A DNA stretch of 34,995 nt from the NCBI GenBank assembly GCA_937901455.1, contig CALDIA010000157.1:1-34995 (forward strand). Reading direction: 5' to 3'. Below, piece by piece: positions 17,130 to 24,950 of this stretch (position 1 is the stretch's first letter; each line of letters begins with the position of its first letter). Source of the stretch: an uncultured Bacteroidales bacterium. Lineage in GTDB: Bacteria; Bacteroidota; Bacteroidia; Bacteroidales; WCHB1-69. The translations under genes were made by a program, and so were the position numbers. The notes beneath the pieces were generated by a model. It did no database searches, was not told the origin of the DNA, and saw only the letters and a program-made list of their open reading frames with translations.

Positions 17130-18149
17130 ATGAAAAGTTTTGGCAGCGACAATCACTCGGGTGTGCATCCCGCCATTATGGCCGCCATTATGGCCGCTAA
17201 CCAACAGCATGTGATAGCCTATGGAGATGACTCTTTTACACAGCAGTTGACGAAAATAATTAAGGAAGTTTTTGGGAAGCAGGCGGAGCCATACCTGGTT
17301 TTCAACGGAACAGGAGCCAATGTGGTTTCCTTGCGTGCTTGTGTGCAACCATTCCATTCCATCTTGTGTGCCGACACTGCGCATATTGCTGTGGATGAAT
17401 GCGGATCCCCGGAGTTTATGACCCATGCCGCTTTGCGTACCATACCCACACCGGATGGCAAGCTGACCCCCGAACTTTTATTGCCACATCTTGAAAATTT
17501 AGGTTTTGAGCATCATTCGCAACCCAAGGTAGTGTATATTTCCCAGTGTACAGAATTAGGAACTCTTTATACCCCCGGAGAGATCAAGTTGCTGGCTGAT
17601 TTTCTGCATGGTTATGGCATGTATCTGCATCTTGACGGTGCCCGAATCGCCAATGCTGCCGTAGCACTCAACAAGAGTTTCAAAGAACTTACTGTGGATT
17701 GTGGTGTTGACATCATGAGTTTTGGAGCCACCAAGAATGGCCTAATGATGGGAGAGATGGTGATTGCCTTCAGGCCGGAGTTAGCCGAAAATCTGAAATA
17801 CATTCGCAAGCAAAGCGCCCAACTTTACTCCAAGATGCGCTTTGCCGCCTGCCAGTTTCTGCCCTATCTGCAACAAGGCATCTGGAAAGAAAATGCCGAA
17901 CACGCCAATGAGATGGCACAGATGCTTAGAAATCGCATTTTCGAGGCTGGATACGACAAGTTCACCCAGCCGACCCAAGCAAATATCATACTGCTGCAAT
18001 TGCCCCAGCCAGTGATTGAAAAGTTGTTGGCGCAGACATTTTTCTATATTTGGAATGAACACCGGCATGAAATTCGCCTAGTGACATCCTGGGATACAAC
18101 CCAGGAGGATGTGGAACACTTTATGGAGTGTCTTGTTTCGGCTTCTTGA
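17130..18149 (+). CDS. ltaE: Low-specificity L-threonine aldolase
   Basis: PLP enzyme of 339 aa cleaving threonine or allo-threonine to glycine and acetaldehyde. The start SFGSDNHSGVHPAIM corresponds to the family's SDN motif. FNGTGANV is the cofactor-phosphate loop, LHLDGARIANA holds the PLP-binding Asp, and SFGATKNGLM places Schiff-base Lys202. Length is typical. It is the last gene of the glnA-to-ltaE set, 24 bases after rodA. Its 3' end overlaps the convergent GtrA-like gene by 29 bases, and no terminator is visible between them. Confidence 0.92.
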   Translation: MKSFGSDNHSGVHPAIMAAIMAANQQHVIAYGDDSFTQQLTKIIKEVFGKQAEPYLVFNGTGANVVSLRACVQPFHSILCADTAHIAVDECGSPEFMTHAALRTIPTPDGKLTPELLLPHLENLGFEHHSQPKVVYISQCTELGTLYTPGEIKLLADFLHGYGMYLHLDGARIANAAVALNKSFKELTVDCGVDIMSFGATKNGLMMGEMVIAFRPELAENLKYIRKQSAQLYSKMRFAACQFLPYLQQGIWKENAEHANEMAQMLRNRIFEAGYDKFTQPTQANIILLQLPQPVIEKLLAQTFFYIWNEHRHEIRLVTSWDTTQEDVEHFMECLVSAS

Positions 18150-18525
18150 AAGTATAGTATTTTATACCGACAAACAACAATATCCCCACAAAAACAGTAG
18201 CAATCAACTTGGATAATAAGCTGTTCCATTGAAGCCTGTCCACAAAGAGGAATAGTAGCACCTCGCTTAAAATCAATCCGGCCAGATTAATGATGTAGAA
18301 GGAGCAAAACCTGGAAACGGTTTTGTCCTTCATTTTGAAATTATAATGTCGATTAAGCAGAAAACTGCATACAATGCCCACATGATAACTGATTATGTTG
18401 GCGACGAGGTAGTGGAAGTTTGCATAGTGCAATAGGGAATAGAGTCCAAAATCCACCAATGTAGCGACACAACCAATGGCGGTGAACAAGATGAAGTTTC
18501 TATATTTTGTATAAAGCGGTTGCAT
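18121..18525 (-). CDS. GtrA-like membrane protein
   Basis: Small membrane protein of 134 aa with four predicted transmembrane segments. The start FILFTAIGCVATLVDFGLYSLL and the middle NIISYHVGIVCSFLLNRHYNF match the GtrA/DPMS-like family, which helps move or flip lipid-linked sugars for surface glycan modification. The frame is open further upstream to 18609, but the internal ATG at 18525 is chosen because it gives the usual family length and because a promoter-like -7 element lies just upstream. It is convergent with ltaE. No glycosyltransferase neighbour is present, so its substrate is unknown. Confidence 0.82.
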   Translation of the reverse strand: MQPLYTKYRNFILFTAIGCVATLVDFGLYSLLHYANFHYLVANIISYHVGIVCSFLLNRHYNFKMKDKTVSRFCSFYIINLAGLILSEVLLFLFVDRLQWNSLLSKLIATVFVGILLFVGIKYYTFKKPKQDTP

Positions 18526-18539
18526 TTTTAAGATGCTGG

Positions 18540-18547
18540 CAAAAATA
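18540..18547 (-). promoter_or_regulatory. Possible -7 promoter element of the GtrA-like gene
   Basis: On the minus strand this reads TATTTTTG, a match to TAnnTTTG. It is only 14 bases before the chosen ATG, implying a very short leader. No -33 element is evident in the AT-rich upstream sequence. Confidence 0.35.
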
Positions 18548-18619
18548 TAAAATATCCTAATTATATATATAGCGGATATTTTTATCACTTTATATTTTTT
18601 TACTTTCAATTATTTTGTG

Positions 18620-18627
18620 TACCTTTG
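18620..18627 (+). promoter_or_regulatory. -7 promoter element of pruA
   Basis: TACCTTTG matches the TAnnTTTG consensus 49 bases upstream of the ATG. The -33 region is AT-rich without a clear TTTG. Confidence 0.5.
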
Positions 18628-18676
18628 CAGCCGCTTTTAACCCAATAAAACATTTTTCTTAATAAACACTTTTGAA

Positions 18677-20302
18677 ATGAACAACGCAAATTTTGAATTC
18701 AGAGAACCTAAAAACGAACCTGTTTACTCCTATGCTCCGGGAACACCCGAAAGAAAGCTGTTGGAGGCTGAACTTGACAGACAGTACAACCAAGTGATTG
18801 AGATTCCCTTGATTATTGGCGGCAAAGAGGTTAAGACTGGTGATTTAGGGCAGGTGGTTATGCCAACAGAACATAGTCACGTGTTGGCAAAATATCACAA
18901 AGTAGGCAAGAAAGAGGTTCAGATGGCTATTGACGCCGCCATGGCTGCCAAGAAAGGCTGGGAGGAGATGCCATGGATACAGCGTGCATCCATCATGATG
19001 AAAGCGGGACAGCTTTTGGCCACCAAATACAGATATATTCTCAATGCAGCATGTATGCTTGGTCAGGGGAAGAGTCCCTATCAGGCAGAAATCGACTGTC
19101 CTTGTGAAGCTATCGACTTTTTGCGTTTCAATACATACTATGCCAGCAAGATTTACAAAGAGCAACCTATCTCTGACGCCACTACGCTTAACCGTTGCGA
19201 GTATAGAGGTATGGAGGGCTTTGTGTACGCCATCACTCCGTTTAACTTCACCTCTATAGCCCTGAACTTGAATGTGGCTCCTGCCTTGATGGGTAATGTT
19301 ACCATTTGGAAACCGTCCACCACGGCCATCCTTTCCAACTACTATCTGATGAAGTTGTTGCAAGAGGCGGGTTTGCCAGATGGCGTTGTTAATTTCCTGC
19401 CGGGAAGTGGTTCTGTCATTAGCGAAGTAGCTTTCAAGTCGCCGCACCTTGCCGGTATTCACTTCACGGGAAGTACCGCTACTTTCAAGAGTTTCTGGAA
19501 ACTTATAGGTGAGAACATAGACATTTATAACACCTATCCAAAGATTGTGGGTGAGACAGGAGGCAAGGACTTTATCTTTGCCCACCACACAGCACCTGCT
19601 CGTGAATTGGCAGTAGCCATTCTCCGCGGAGCTTTCGAGTATCAAGGGCAGAAGTGTTCTGCGGCTTCCCGTGCATACGTTCCTAAATCATTGTGGGGTC
19701 CCACGCTGGAGCACATCAAGGAGATGATGCAAACAGTCAAGATGGGCGATGTGCGCGATTTTTCCAACTTCATCAATGCCGTTATTGACGAAAAATCATT
19801 TGACAATATTGCTGGCTACATTGACAGAGCAATTGCCTCTCCGGATGCGGAGATAGTACTTGGCGGACATTACGACAAGAGTGTGGGTTACTTTGTGGAA
19901 CCAACCATCATCGTAGCCAAAACCACAGATTATGAATCTATTCGCGAAGAGATCTTCGGACCAGTCATTACGGTGTATGTGTACGATGATGACAAATATG
20001 AAGAGATGTTACATGTTTGCGATGAGACATCACCCTATGCACTTACGGGATCTATTTTTGCGCAAGACCGTTATGCTATAGTGTTGGCTGAGAATGTGCT
20101 TCGCCACGCAGCGGGTAACTTCTACATTAACGACAAGCCGACGGGTGCTGTGGTAGGCAATCAACCATTTGGTGGAGCCAGAGCTTCTGGCACGAACGAC
20201 AAGGCTGGCAGTGCGCTCAACCTTTATCGTTGGATTAGTTCACGAGCCATCAAAGAGACTTATGTGCCAGCCACAGAGTATGGCTATCCTTTCTTAGGAT
20301 AG
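18677..20302 (+). CDS. pruA: Delta-1-pyrroline-5-carboxylate dehydrogenase
   Basis: NAD-dependent aldehyde dehydrogenase of 541 aa that oxidises glutamate semialdehyde (from P5C) to glutamate, the second step of proline catabolism. The dehydrogenase fold shows the catalytic Asn190 in AITPFNFTS, general base Glu293 in GETGGKDF, and nucleophile Cys327 in GQKCSAASR. The NAD loop is seen in IHFTGSTATF, and the C-terminal GNFYINDKPTGAVVGNQPFGG is specific for the P5CDH branch. The N-terminal EPVYSYAPGTPER is also typical. It is a stand-alone enzyme, not fused to proline dehydrogenase, and is monocistronic with its own terminator. Confidence 0.95.
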   Translation: MNNANFEFREPKNEPVYSYAPGTPERKLLEAELDRQYNQVIEIPLIIGGKEVKTGDLGQVVMPTEHSHVLAKYHKVGKKEVQMAIDAAMAAKKGWEEMPWIQRASIMMKAGQLLATKYRYILNAACMLGQGKSPYQAEIDCPCEAIDFLRFNTYYASKIYKEQPISDATTLNRCEYRGMEGFVYAITPFNFTSIALNLNVAPALMGNVTIWKPSTTAILSNYYLMKLLQEAGLPDGVVNFLPGSGSVISEVAFKSPHLAGIHFTGSTATFKSFWKLIGENIDIYNTYPKIVGETGGKDFIFAHHTAPARELAVAILRGAFEYQGQKCSAASRAYVPKSLWGPTLEHIKEMMQTVKMGDVRDFSNFINAVIDEKSFDNIAGYIDRAIASPDAEIVLGGHYDKSVGYFVEPTIIVAKTTDYESIREEIFGPVITVYVYDDDKYEEMLHVCDETSPYALTGSIFAQDRYAIVLAENVLRHAAGNFYINDKPTGAVVGNQPFGGARASGTNDKAGSALNLYRWISSRAIKETYVPATEYGYPFLG

Positions 20303-20324
20303 GCAGGACAATAAAAAAATGTGA

Positions 20325-20355
20325 GGGAAACACTTGAGGGTGTTTCCCTTTTTTT
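20325..20355 (+). terminator. Intrinsic terminator of pruA
   Basis: A perfect 9-bp stem, GGGAAACAC (20325-20333) with GTGTTTCCC (20340-20348), loop TTGAGG, is followed by seven T. The IS1595-like element begins 26 bases further on. Confidence 0.92.
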
Positions 20356-20380
20356 GTTATGATGGATAAGCTTTACCATT

Positions 20381-20404
20381 TCAATAGATACTTCTTGACA
20401 ACAA
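20381..20404 (+). repeat. Left terminal inverted repeat of the IS1595-like element
   Basis: 24 bases matching the reverse complement of 21413-21436 at 22 positions. Similarity stops abruptly on the outer side. Confidence 0.82.
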
Positions 20405-20463
20405 ACAGCAATAATTTATTTTATTCATTTGATTTTAAAGTGATTAATTGCATAAATTTTTTC

Positions 20464-20493
20464 TTGACATTGAATAAAAATGTTGTATATTTG
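20464..20493 (+). promoter_or_regulatory. Promoter of the IS1595-like transposase
   Basis: TTG (20464-20466), 19 bases, then TATATTTG (20486-20493). Spacing and -7 sequence fit the Bacteroidota consensus well. It lies inside the element, 39 bases before the ATG. Confidence 0.65.
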
Positions 20494-20532
20494 CAAATAA
20501 AAACATAATTAAAAATTAAATAATAATCAATT

Positions 20533-21375
20533 ATGAAAACATATCTATTAAATGGGTTTAAGTCTCTGACTCAACTGACGAATTATTTTAGTAACAAAGA
20601 CATCTGTAAAGAGTATTTAGTAAACGTCCGATGGCATGGGACACCATTGTGCCCATATTGTGGTTGTTGTAAATGCTATAATAGGAATGATGGTCGCTAT
20701 ACTTGTTCAAAATGTCGTAGAGTTTTTTCTGTTTTAGTAGGAACAATTTTTCAAAACACAAAACTACCTTTATTAACCTGGTTTAAAGCGATTTATTTGG
20801 TTCTGAACTGCAAACAGGGAATATCTTCTTGTCAACTATCAATCCTATTAGGTGTAACACAAAAAACAACTTGGTTTATGCTTCAAAAAATCAGAATTTT
20901 GTTTGGATCAAGAGAGGGTTTTGTTGATAAAGTAACAGGAAAGATAGAAATCAGACAAAGTAGAAAAGGGAATTTTTTTAAAATTAGGATATCAGATTAT
21001 CCTCATATGATACATCCTAAAATCTTAAAATATGTGAAAGAACGTAGTAGGATTTTCACAGATGAAAGAATATGTTATCAATCATTATCTGAAAGCGAAG
21101 AGGAAATCTATATGATAGAAGATCCGTTTCCTTTAGGAGTAACAAACAAAACAGATAGGCAGAAGTTGGTGGTAGATGGTTTTTGGATCCAGCTTAAACG
21201 CATGATAATGGGCATCTATCACTATGTCTCTTCATCGCTCTTTCATAGATATGTCAATGAGGCGATATTTAGGCAAGCAAAAAATAGGATTCCTATAGAA
21301 AATAGGTTTTTTTCTATAATGGAAAGCGTTAATCAGGTAATTCCATATAGTGTTGTTCGTCCCAAAAACAGTTAA
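20533..21375 (+). CDS. IS1595-like transposase, first catalytic Asp apparently missing
   Basis: Protein of 280 aa. The N-terminal zinc ribbon (CPYCG and CSKC, about 37-63) and RVFSVLVGTIFQNTKLPLLTW are typical of IS1595-family transposases, as is LLGVTQKTTWFMLQKIR. In the DDE-like half, FTDE matches the usual second Asp segment (YTDEW). VVDGFWIQLKRMIMGIYHYVS matches the EGFW...GIYHxVS block with Asp in place of Glu. The expected VEVDETYxGG segment is replaced by GKIEIRQSRKG, and roughly 45 residues after it seem to be missing. The protein may therefore be inactive or have drifted to another role. The frame is fully open with its own promoter. Confidence 0.78.
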   Translation: MKTYLLNGFKSLTQLTNYFSNKDICKEYLVNVRWHGTPLCPYCGCCKCYNRNDGRYTCSKCRRVFSVLVGTIFQNTKLPLLTWFKAIYLVLNCKQGISSCQLSILLGVTQKTTWFMLQKIRILFGSREGFVDKVTGKIEIRQSRKGNFFKIRISDYPHMIHPKILKYVKERSRIFTDERICYQSLSESEEEIYMIEDPFPLGVTNKTDRQKLVVDGFWIQLKRMIMGIYHYVSSSLFHRYVNEAIFRQAKNRIPIENRFFSIMESVNQVIPYSVVRPKNS

Positions 21376-21412
21376 ATAGGTTTGCAAGATAGGATATTAA
21401 TTATAGAGGTTA

Positions 21413-21436
21413 TTGTTGTCAACATGTATCTATTGA
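21413..21436 (-). repeat. Right terminal inverted repeat of the IS1595-like element
   Basis: Inverted copy of 20381-20404 with two mismatches. It ends 31 bases before the uvrB stop codon. Confidence 0.82.
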
Positions 21437-21467
21437 CTGTTCAAAACAAAATTAAACATCGCAACCT

Positions 21468-23498
21468 TCAATAATTCTTGATTCTCCCCTCCACCTCCTT
21501 GATCTTGTCGCGCAATGTGATAGCTGTATCAAAGTCCAACGCCTTGACTGCCTTGTCAAGTTCTTTGCGCAACTTCTTAGCATGCTTCTGCAACTCTTCC
21601 ACATTGAGCAAAGTGATGTTTTCCTCCGCAGCTACGGGCGTTGCAATGGTCTCCTTGGAGTAATCATGCAAATTGCTGTCCTGCATTTTGATAGCCTCAT
21701 CAATCTGCCCTGCCAAGTAGATCTCTTCCGATTTGATGACACCCTTAGGAGTTATGTGGTGAGCCTTGTTGTAGGCCATCTGCTTCGCTCGGCGGCGCGC
21801 CGTCTCGTCTATGGTCGCCTGCATCGACTTTGTGATCTTGTTGGCATAGAAGATGACCCGTCCGTTTACATGACGCGCCGCTCGTCCAGCCGTCTGGGTC
21901 AACGACCGCTCATTGCGCAAGAAACCCTCCTTGTCTGCATCCATGATTGCCACTAACGATACCTCTGGCAAGTCCAGACCCTCACGCAATAGGTTCACTC
22001 CCACCAATACATCGATGGAACCAAAACGCAAATTCTTCAAAATCTCCACCCGGTCCAATGTTTCCACATCTGAATGGATGTAACACGACTTGATGCCAAT
22101 GTTAATCAAATAGGTGTTTAACTCCTCAGCCATGCGTTTGGTTAGTGTCGTGACCAACACACGCTCGTGCTTGTCCACAGTGTCTTCAATCTCCTTTAAC
22201 AGATCGTCCACCTGATTGGTGGCGGGGCGCACTTCTATGGGTGGGTCCAAAAGTCCGGTAGGACGAACAACCTGCTCTACTACCACACCCCCCGATCGGG
22301 TTAGCTCAAATTCTGCTGGTGTGGCACTCATGTAGATGGTCTGTCCCGTCAAATGGTCAAATTCGTCAAACTTTAAAGGGCGGTTGTCTAACGCCGCTGG
22401 TAAACGAAAGCCATATTCCACCAAGTTGACCTTTCGAGATCGATCCCCTCCATACATGCCACCAATCTGAGACATGGTCACATGACTCTCATCTACAATC
22501 AGCAGAAAATCATCAGGAAAGAAATCCAAAATGCAGAACGGTCGCTCACCGGGCTTGCGCTTGTCAAAATATCTCGAATAGTTTTCAATGCCAGAACAAT
22601 ACCCCAACTCTTTCATCATTTCCACATCATAACTCACACGATCCTCCAAACGCTTGGCCTCTAAATGTTTGCCAATGGATTTCAAGTAGGCCGACTGCTC
22701 CCCAAGGTCTAATGTGATCTGGTCAATGGCTTCATTCATGGATTGTTGGGTGGTGACAAAAATGCTGGCTGGGTAAAGTGTGATCTGTTCCACATCGGCA
22801 ATCACCCCACCCGACAAAGGCTCAATCTCGGCAATGCGTTCAATCTCATCATCAAAAAAAACAAGTCGGTAGGCATAATCCACGTATGGCGGAAAAATAT
22901 CTACCGTGTCTCCCTTAACCCGAAACTGCGAAGGCTGCAAGTTAAGTTCGGTGCGCGAGTAAAGACTGCTCACAAAAGCCAACAACAGCTTGTTGCGGTC
23001 AACGACCATGCCCTTGTGGAGATTGATGACGTTTCGTGCAAAATCATCGGGATTGCCGATGCCGTATATGCACGACACAGAAGCCACCACCACAATGTCG
23101 CGGCGACCCGACAACAGAGAGGCCGTGGTGTGCAGTCGCAACTTCTCAATCTCCGAGTTGATGGAAAGGTCTTTCTCAATATAAGTGTTGGTGGTGGGAA
23201 TGTAGGCCTCAGGCTGGTAATAGTCATAATAGGAAACGAAATACTCAACCGCATTTTCTGGAAAGAACTGCTTGAACTCACTATACAACTGCGCTGCCAA
23301 GGTCTTGTTGTGACTCAGTACCAAAGCGGGACGGTTGACCTCTTGCAGCACATTAGCGATGGTGAAGGTCTTACCCGACCCGGTGACGCCCAGCAAGGTC
23401 TGCGCCTCATCACCACGACGCAATCCTTCAACCAATTGACGGATGGCTTCCGGCTGGTCTCCTGAGGGTTGATAAGGTGCGGTGAGCTTGAAGTTCAT
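21468..23498 (-). CDS. uvrB: Excinuclease ABC subunit B
   Basis: DNA-damage recognition helicase of nucleotide excision repair, 676 aa, working with UvrA and UvrC in the cytoplasm. Walker A GVTGSGKT is at 37-44. The damage-probing beta-hairpin shows YYDYYQPEAYIPTTNTYIEK. The Walker B-type motif is DESHVT. Helicase motifs in the second half include GVNLLREGLDLPEVSLVAI and QTAGRAARHVNG. The C-terminal UVR domain (about 630-676) binds UvrC. Length is normal. An in-frame T8 tract on the coding strand (plus positions 22854-22861) is intact. It is transcribed divergently from the M16 peptidase gene. Confidence 0.97.
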   Translation of the reverse strand: MNFKLTAPYQPSGDQPEAIRQLVEGLRRGDEAQTLLGVTGSGKTFTIANVLQEVNRPALVLSHNKTLAAQLYSEFKQFFPENAVEYFVSYYDYYQPEAYIPTTNTYIEKDLSINSEIEKLRLHTTASLLSGRRDIVVVASVSCIYGIGNPDDFARNVINLHKGMVVDRNKLLLAFVSSLYSRTELNLQPSQFRVKGDTVDIFPPYVDYAYRLVFFDDEIERIAEIEPLSGGVIADVEQITLYPASIFVTTQQSMNEAIDQITLDLGEQSAYLKSIGKHLEAKRLEDRVSYDVEMMKELGYCSGIENYSRYFDKRKPGERPFCILDFFPDDFLLIVDESHVTMSQIGGMYGGDRSRKVNLVEYGFRLPAALDNRPLKFDEFDHLTGQTIYMSATPAEFELTRSGGVVVEQVVRPTGLLDPPIEVRPATNQVDDLLKEIEDTVDKHERVLVTTLTKRMAEELNTYLINIGIKSCYIHSDVETLDRVEILKNLRFGSIDVLVGVNLLREGLDLPEVSLVAIMDADKEGFLRNERSLTQTAGRAARHVNGRVIFYANKITKSMQATIDETARRRAKQMAYNKAHHITPKGVIKSEEIYLAGQIDEAIKMQDSNLHDYSKETIATPVAAEENITLLNVEELQKHAKKLRKELDKAVKALDFDTAITLRDKIKEVEGRIKNY

Positions 23499-23517
23499 AG
23501 GTTGCTTTTTTGGGCCG

Positions 23518-23525
23518 CAAAGATA
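23518..23525 (-). promoter_or_regulatory. -7 promoter element of uvrB
   Basis: It reads TATCTTTG on the minus strand, 19 bases before the ATG. The -33 element is unclear. The rest of the divergent 23499-23676 spacer shows nothing else recognised apart from the opposite promoter. Confidence 0.5.
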
Positions 23526-23651
23526 GGAAAATTGTGTTTATTTGCGGGAACTCCATTCTGCCAAACTTTATTCGCAAAAAATCTAAGGAATTAAGAGTGG
23601 TGCCAACTACCAACATCCATCTTTCACCGCTCTATGTTCTTGCAAAATTTA

Positions 23652-23659
23652 TATCTTTG
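23652..23659 (+). promoter_or_regulatory. -7 promoter element of the M16 peptidase gene
   Basis: TATCTTTG matches the Bacteroidota -7 consensus, 17 bases before the ATG. The -33 element is not obvious. Confidence 0.5.
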
Positions 23660-23676
23660 CAGCCTAATCTCTCTTT

Positions 23677-24912
23677 ATGATTCATTTTCAACGAACAACT
23701 CTTTCAAATGGTCTCCGAGTGTTGGTGCATGAGGATACATCCATCCCTATTGTTGCGGTAAATGTGGCTTATCAAGTGGGATCCCGTGACGAGCATCCAC
23801 AGCATACAGGCCTCGCCCATCTGATGGAACACTTCATGTTTACAGGCTCTCCCAATGCGCCCGATTACGACAGTGTGCTCCAAAAAGTCGGGGCTGTCAA
23901 TAATGCCTACACTTCACAAGATCTTACCAACTACTATATAATACTCCCTGCCGGAAATCTGGAAACCGCCCTGTGGCTGGAATCTGACAGAATGCTTGCA
24001 CTCCGTTTTGAACAAACATCGCTGGACGTTCAAAAGCAGGTGGTCATTGAAGAGTTTAAGGAAAATTACCTGAACAGGCCCTACGGCGACTTGATGATGC
24101 TGTTCTATGGCATGGTATATCAGAAACATCCTTATCAGTGGCTTCCTATCGGGAAAGAAACAGACCATATCTCTACTGTGGATATGGATATGATACGGAA
24201 ATTCCACAGTACCTACTACCGTCCCGACAATGCGGTATTGGTGGTGGCGGGCAACGTGCATGCCGAAGAGGTCTTCATGTTGGCCGACAAGTGGTTTGGA
24301 GATATTCCAGCGGGAAACTTGCCACAACGTCACTATCCTGTTGAGGAACCGCAAACAGTCGCGCGCCTCCAAGTGGTGCATCGCGATGTACCCACCCCCG
24401 TGCTCGTCAAAGGGTGGAACATGTGCAACCGCCTTCACCCCGACTACTATGTCTATGATTTGCTCTCCGATATGTTCGGTACAGGGCAGTCCTCCTATCT
24501 CTATCGTGAACTTGTGACCAAACGGAAGCTCTTCTCCACCATATCGGCCGCCATTACCGGCACTGCCGATGAAGGATGTTTTTTCATCAGTGGATACCCT
24601 TCCGAAGGGGTATCTCTCCAGACTGCCGATGCCGCCCTGAGCGAATACCTCTTTAACTTCCAATATCCAAATTCACTGCCGCATGATTTGCAAAAAGTGA
24701 AAAACAGGGCAGAGTCGATACTGCTGAATAGCGAAATAAAAGTGGACGACCGTGCCATGACCTTGGCTGTCGGCGAGATTACCTCCCATGCGGAGTATTT
24801 TACCCAAGAGCGCAACCACTACTTTGCCGTTACTGAAGAGCGCACCCGCTCATGCTCAACCGAACTCTTTACTGCATGCCGGTGTTCCACACTCTATTAT
24901 GATACAGAATAA
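23677..24912 (+). CDS. M16 family zinc metallopeptidase
   Basis: Protein of 411 aa related to the processing-peptidase/insulinase family. The inverted zinc motif H48-L-M-E51-H52 is complete in TGLAHLMEHFMFTGSPN, and the downstream zinc-ligand Glu region is VVIEEFKENYLNRPYG (about 123-138). The second, non-catalytic homologous domain follows (PVLVKGWNMC, DMFGTGQSSYLYRELV). No signal peptide is seen, so a cytoplasmic site is likely. The C-terminus RCSTLYYDTE matches family ends, so the gene is complete. Its substrate is unknown. pepT follows after 38 bases, suggesting a peptide-degradation pair. Confidence 0.9.
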   Translation: MIHFQRTTLSNGLRVLVHEDTSIPIVAVNVAYQVGSRDEHPQHTGLAHLMEHFMFTGSPNAPDYDSVLQKVGAVNNAYTSQDLTNYYIILPAGNLETALWLESDRMLALRFEQTSLDVQKQVVIEEFKENYLNRPYGDLMMLFYGMVYQKHPYQWLPIGKETDHISTVDMDMIRKFHSTYYRPDNAVLVVAGNVHAEEVFMLADKWFGDIPAGNLPQRHYPVEEPQTVARLQVVHRDVPTPVLVKGWNMCNRLHPDYYVYDLLSDMFGTGQSSYLYRELVTKRKLFSTISAAITGTADEGCFFISGYPSEGVSLQTADAALSEYLFNFQYPNSLPHDLQKVKNRAESILLNSEIKVDDRAMTLAVGEITSHAEYFTQERNHYFAVTEERTRSCSTELFTACRCSTLYYDTE

Positions 24913-24950
24913 CCTTATCAAACAATAATTCAACAATAAAAACCTCAAAT

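Larger units (their letters stand above)
20381..21436 (+). mobile_element. IS1595-like insertion sequence, 1,056 bp
   Basis: The element is bounded by 24-bp terminal inverted repeats at 20381-20404 and 21413-21436 that match at 22 of 24 positions. Both begin TCAATAGATAC and end TTGACAACAA, with two mismatches in the three bases between. Inside are one promoter and one transposase gene. The base composition is clearly more AT-rich than neighbouring genes. It sits between the convergent pruA and uvrB without breaking either. No target-site duplication is visible: the eight flanking bases on each side differ. Confidence 0.82.

Noticed and set aside
18526..18609. Longer N-terminus for the GtrA-like protein
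   Set aside because: The added 28 residues do not match the family start, and a -7 promoter element lies within them.
20373..21444. 8-bp target duplication around the IS1595-like element
   Set aside because: The eight bases outside each inverted repeat differ, so no duplication is claimed.
22743..23465. Plus-strand frame of 240 codons opposite uvrB
   Set aside because: Shadow of the conserved uvrB coding sequence.
23914..24663. Minus-strand frame of 249 codons opposite the M16 peptidase
   Set aside because: Shadow of a gene with a complete HxxEH motif; no domain resemblance.
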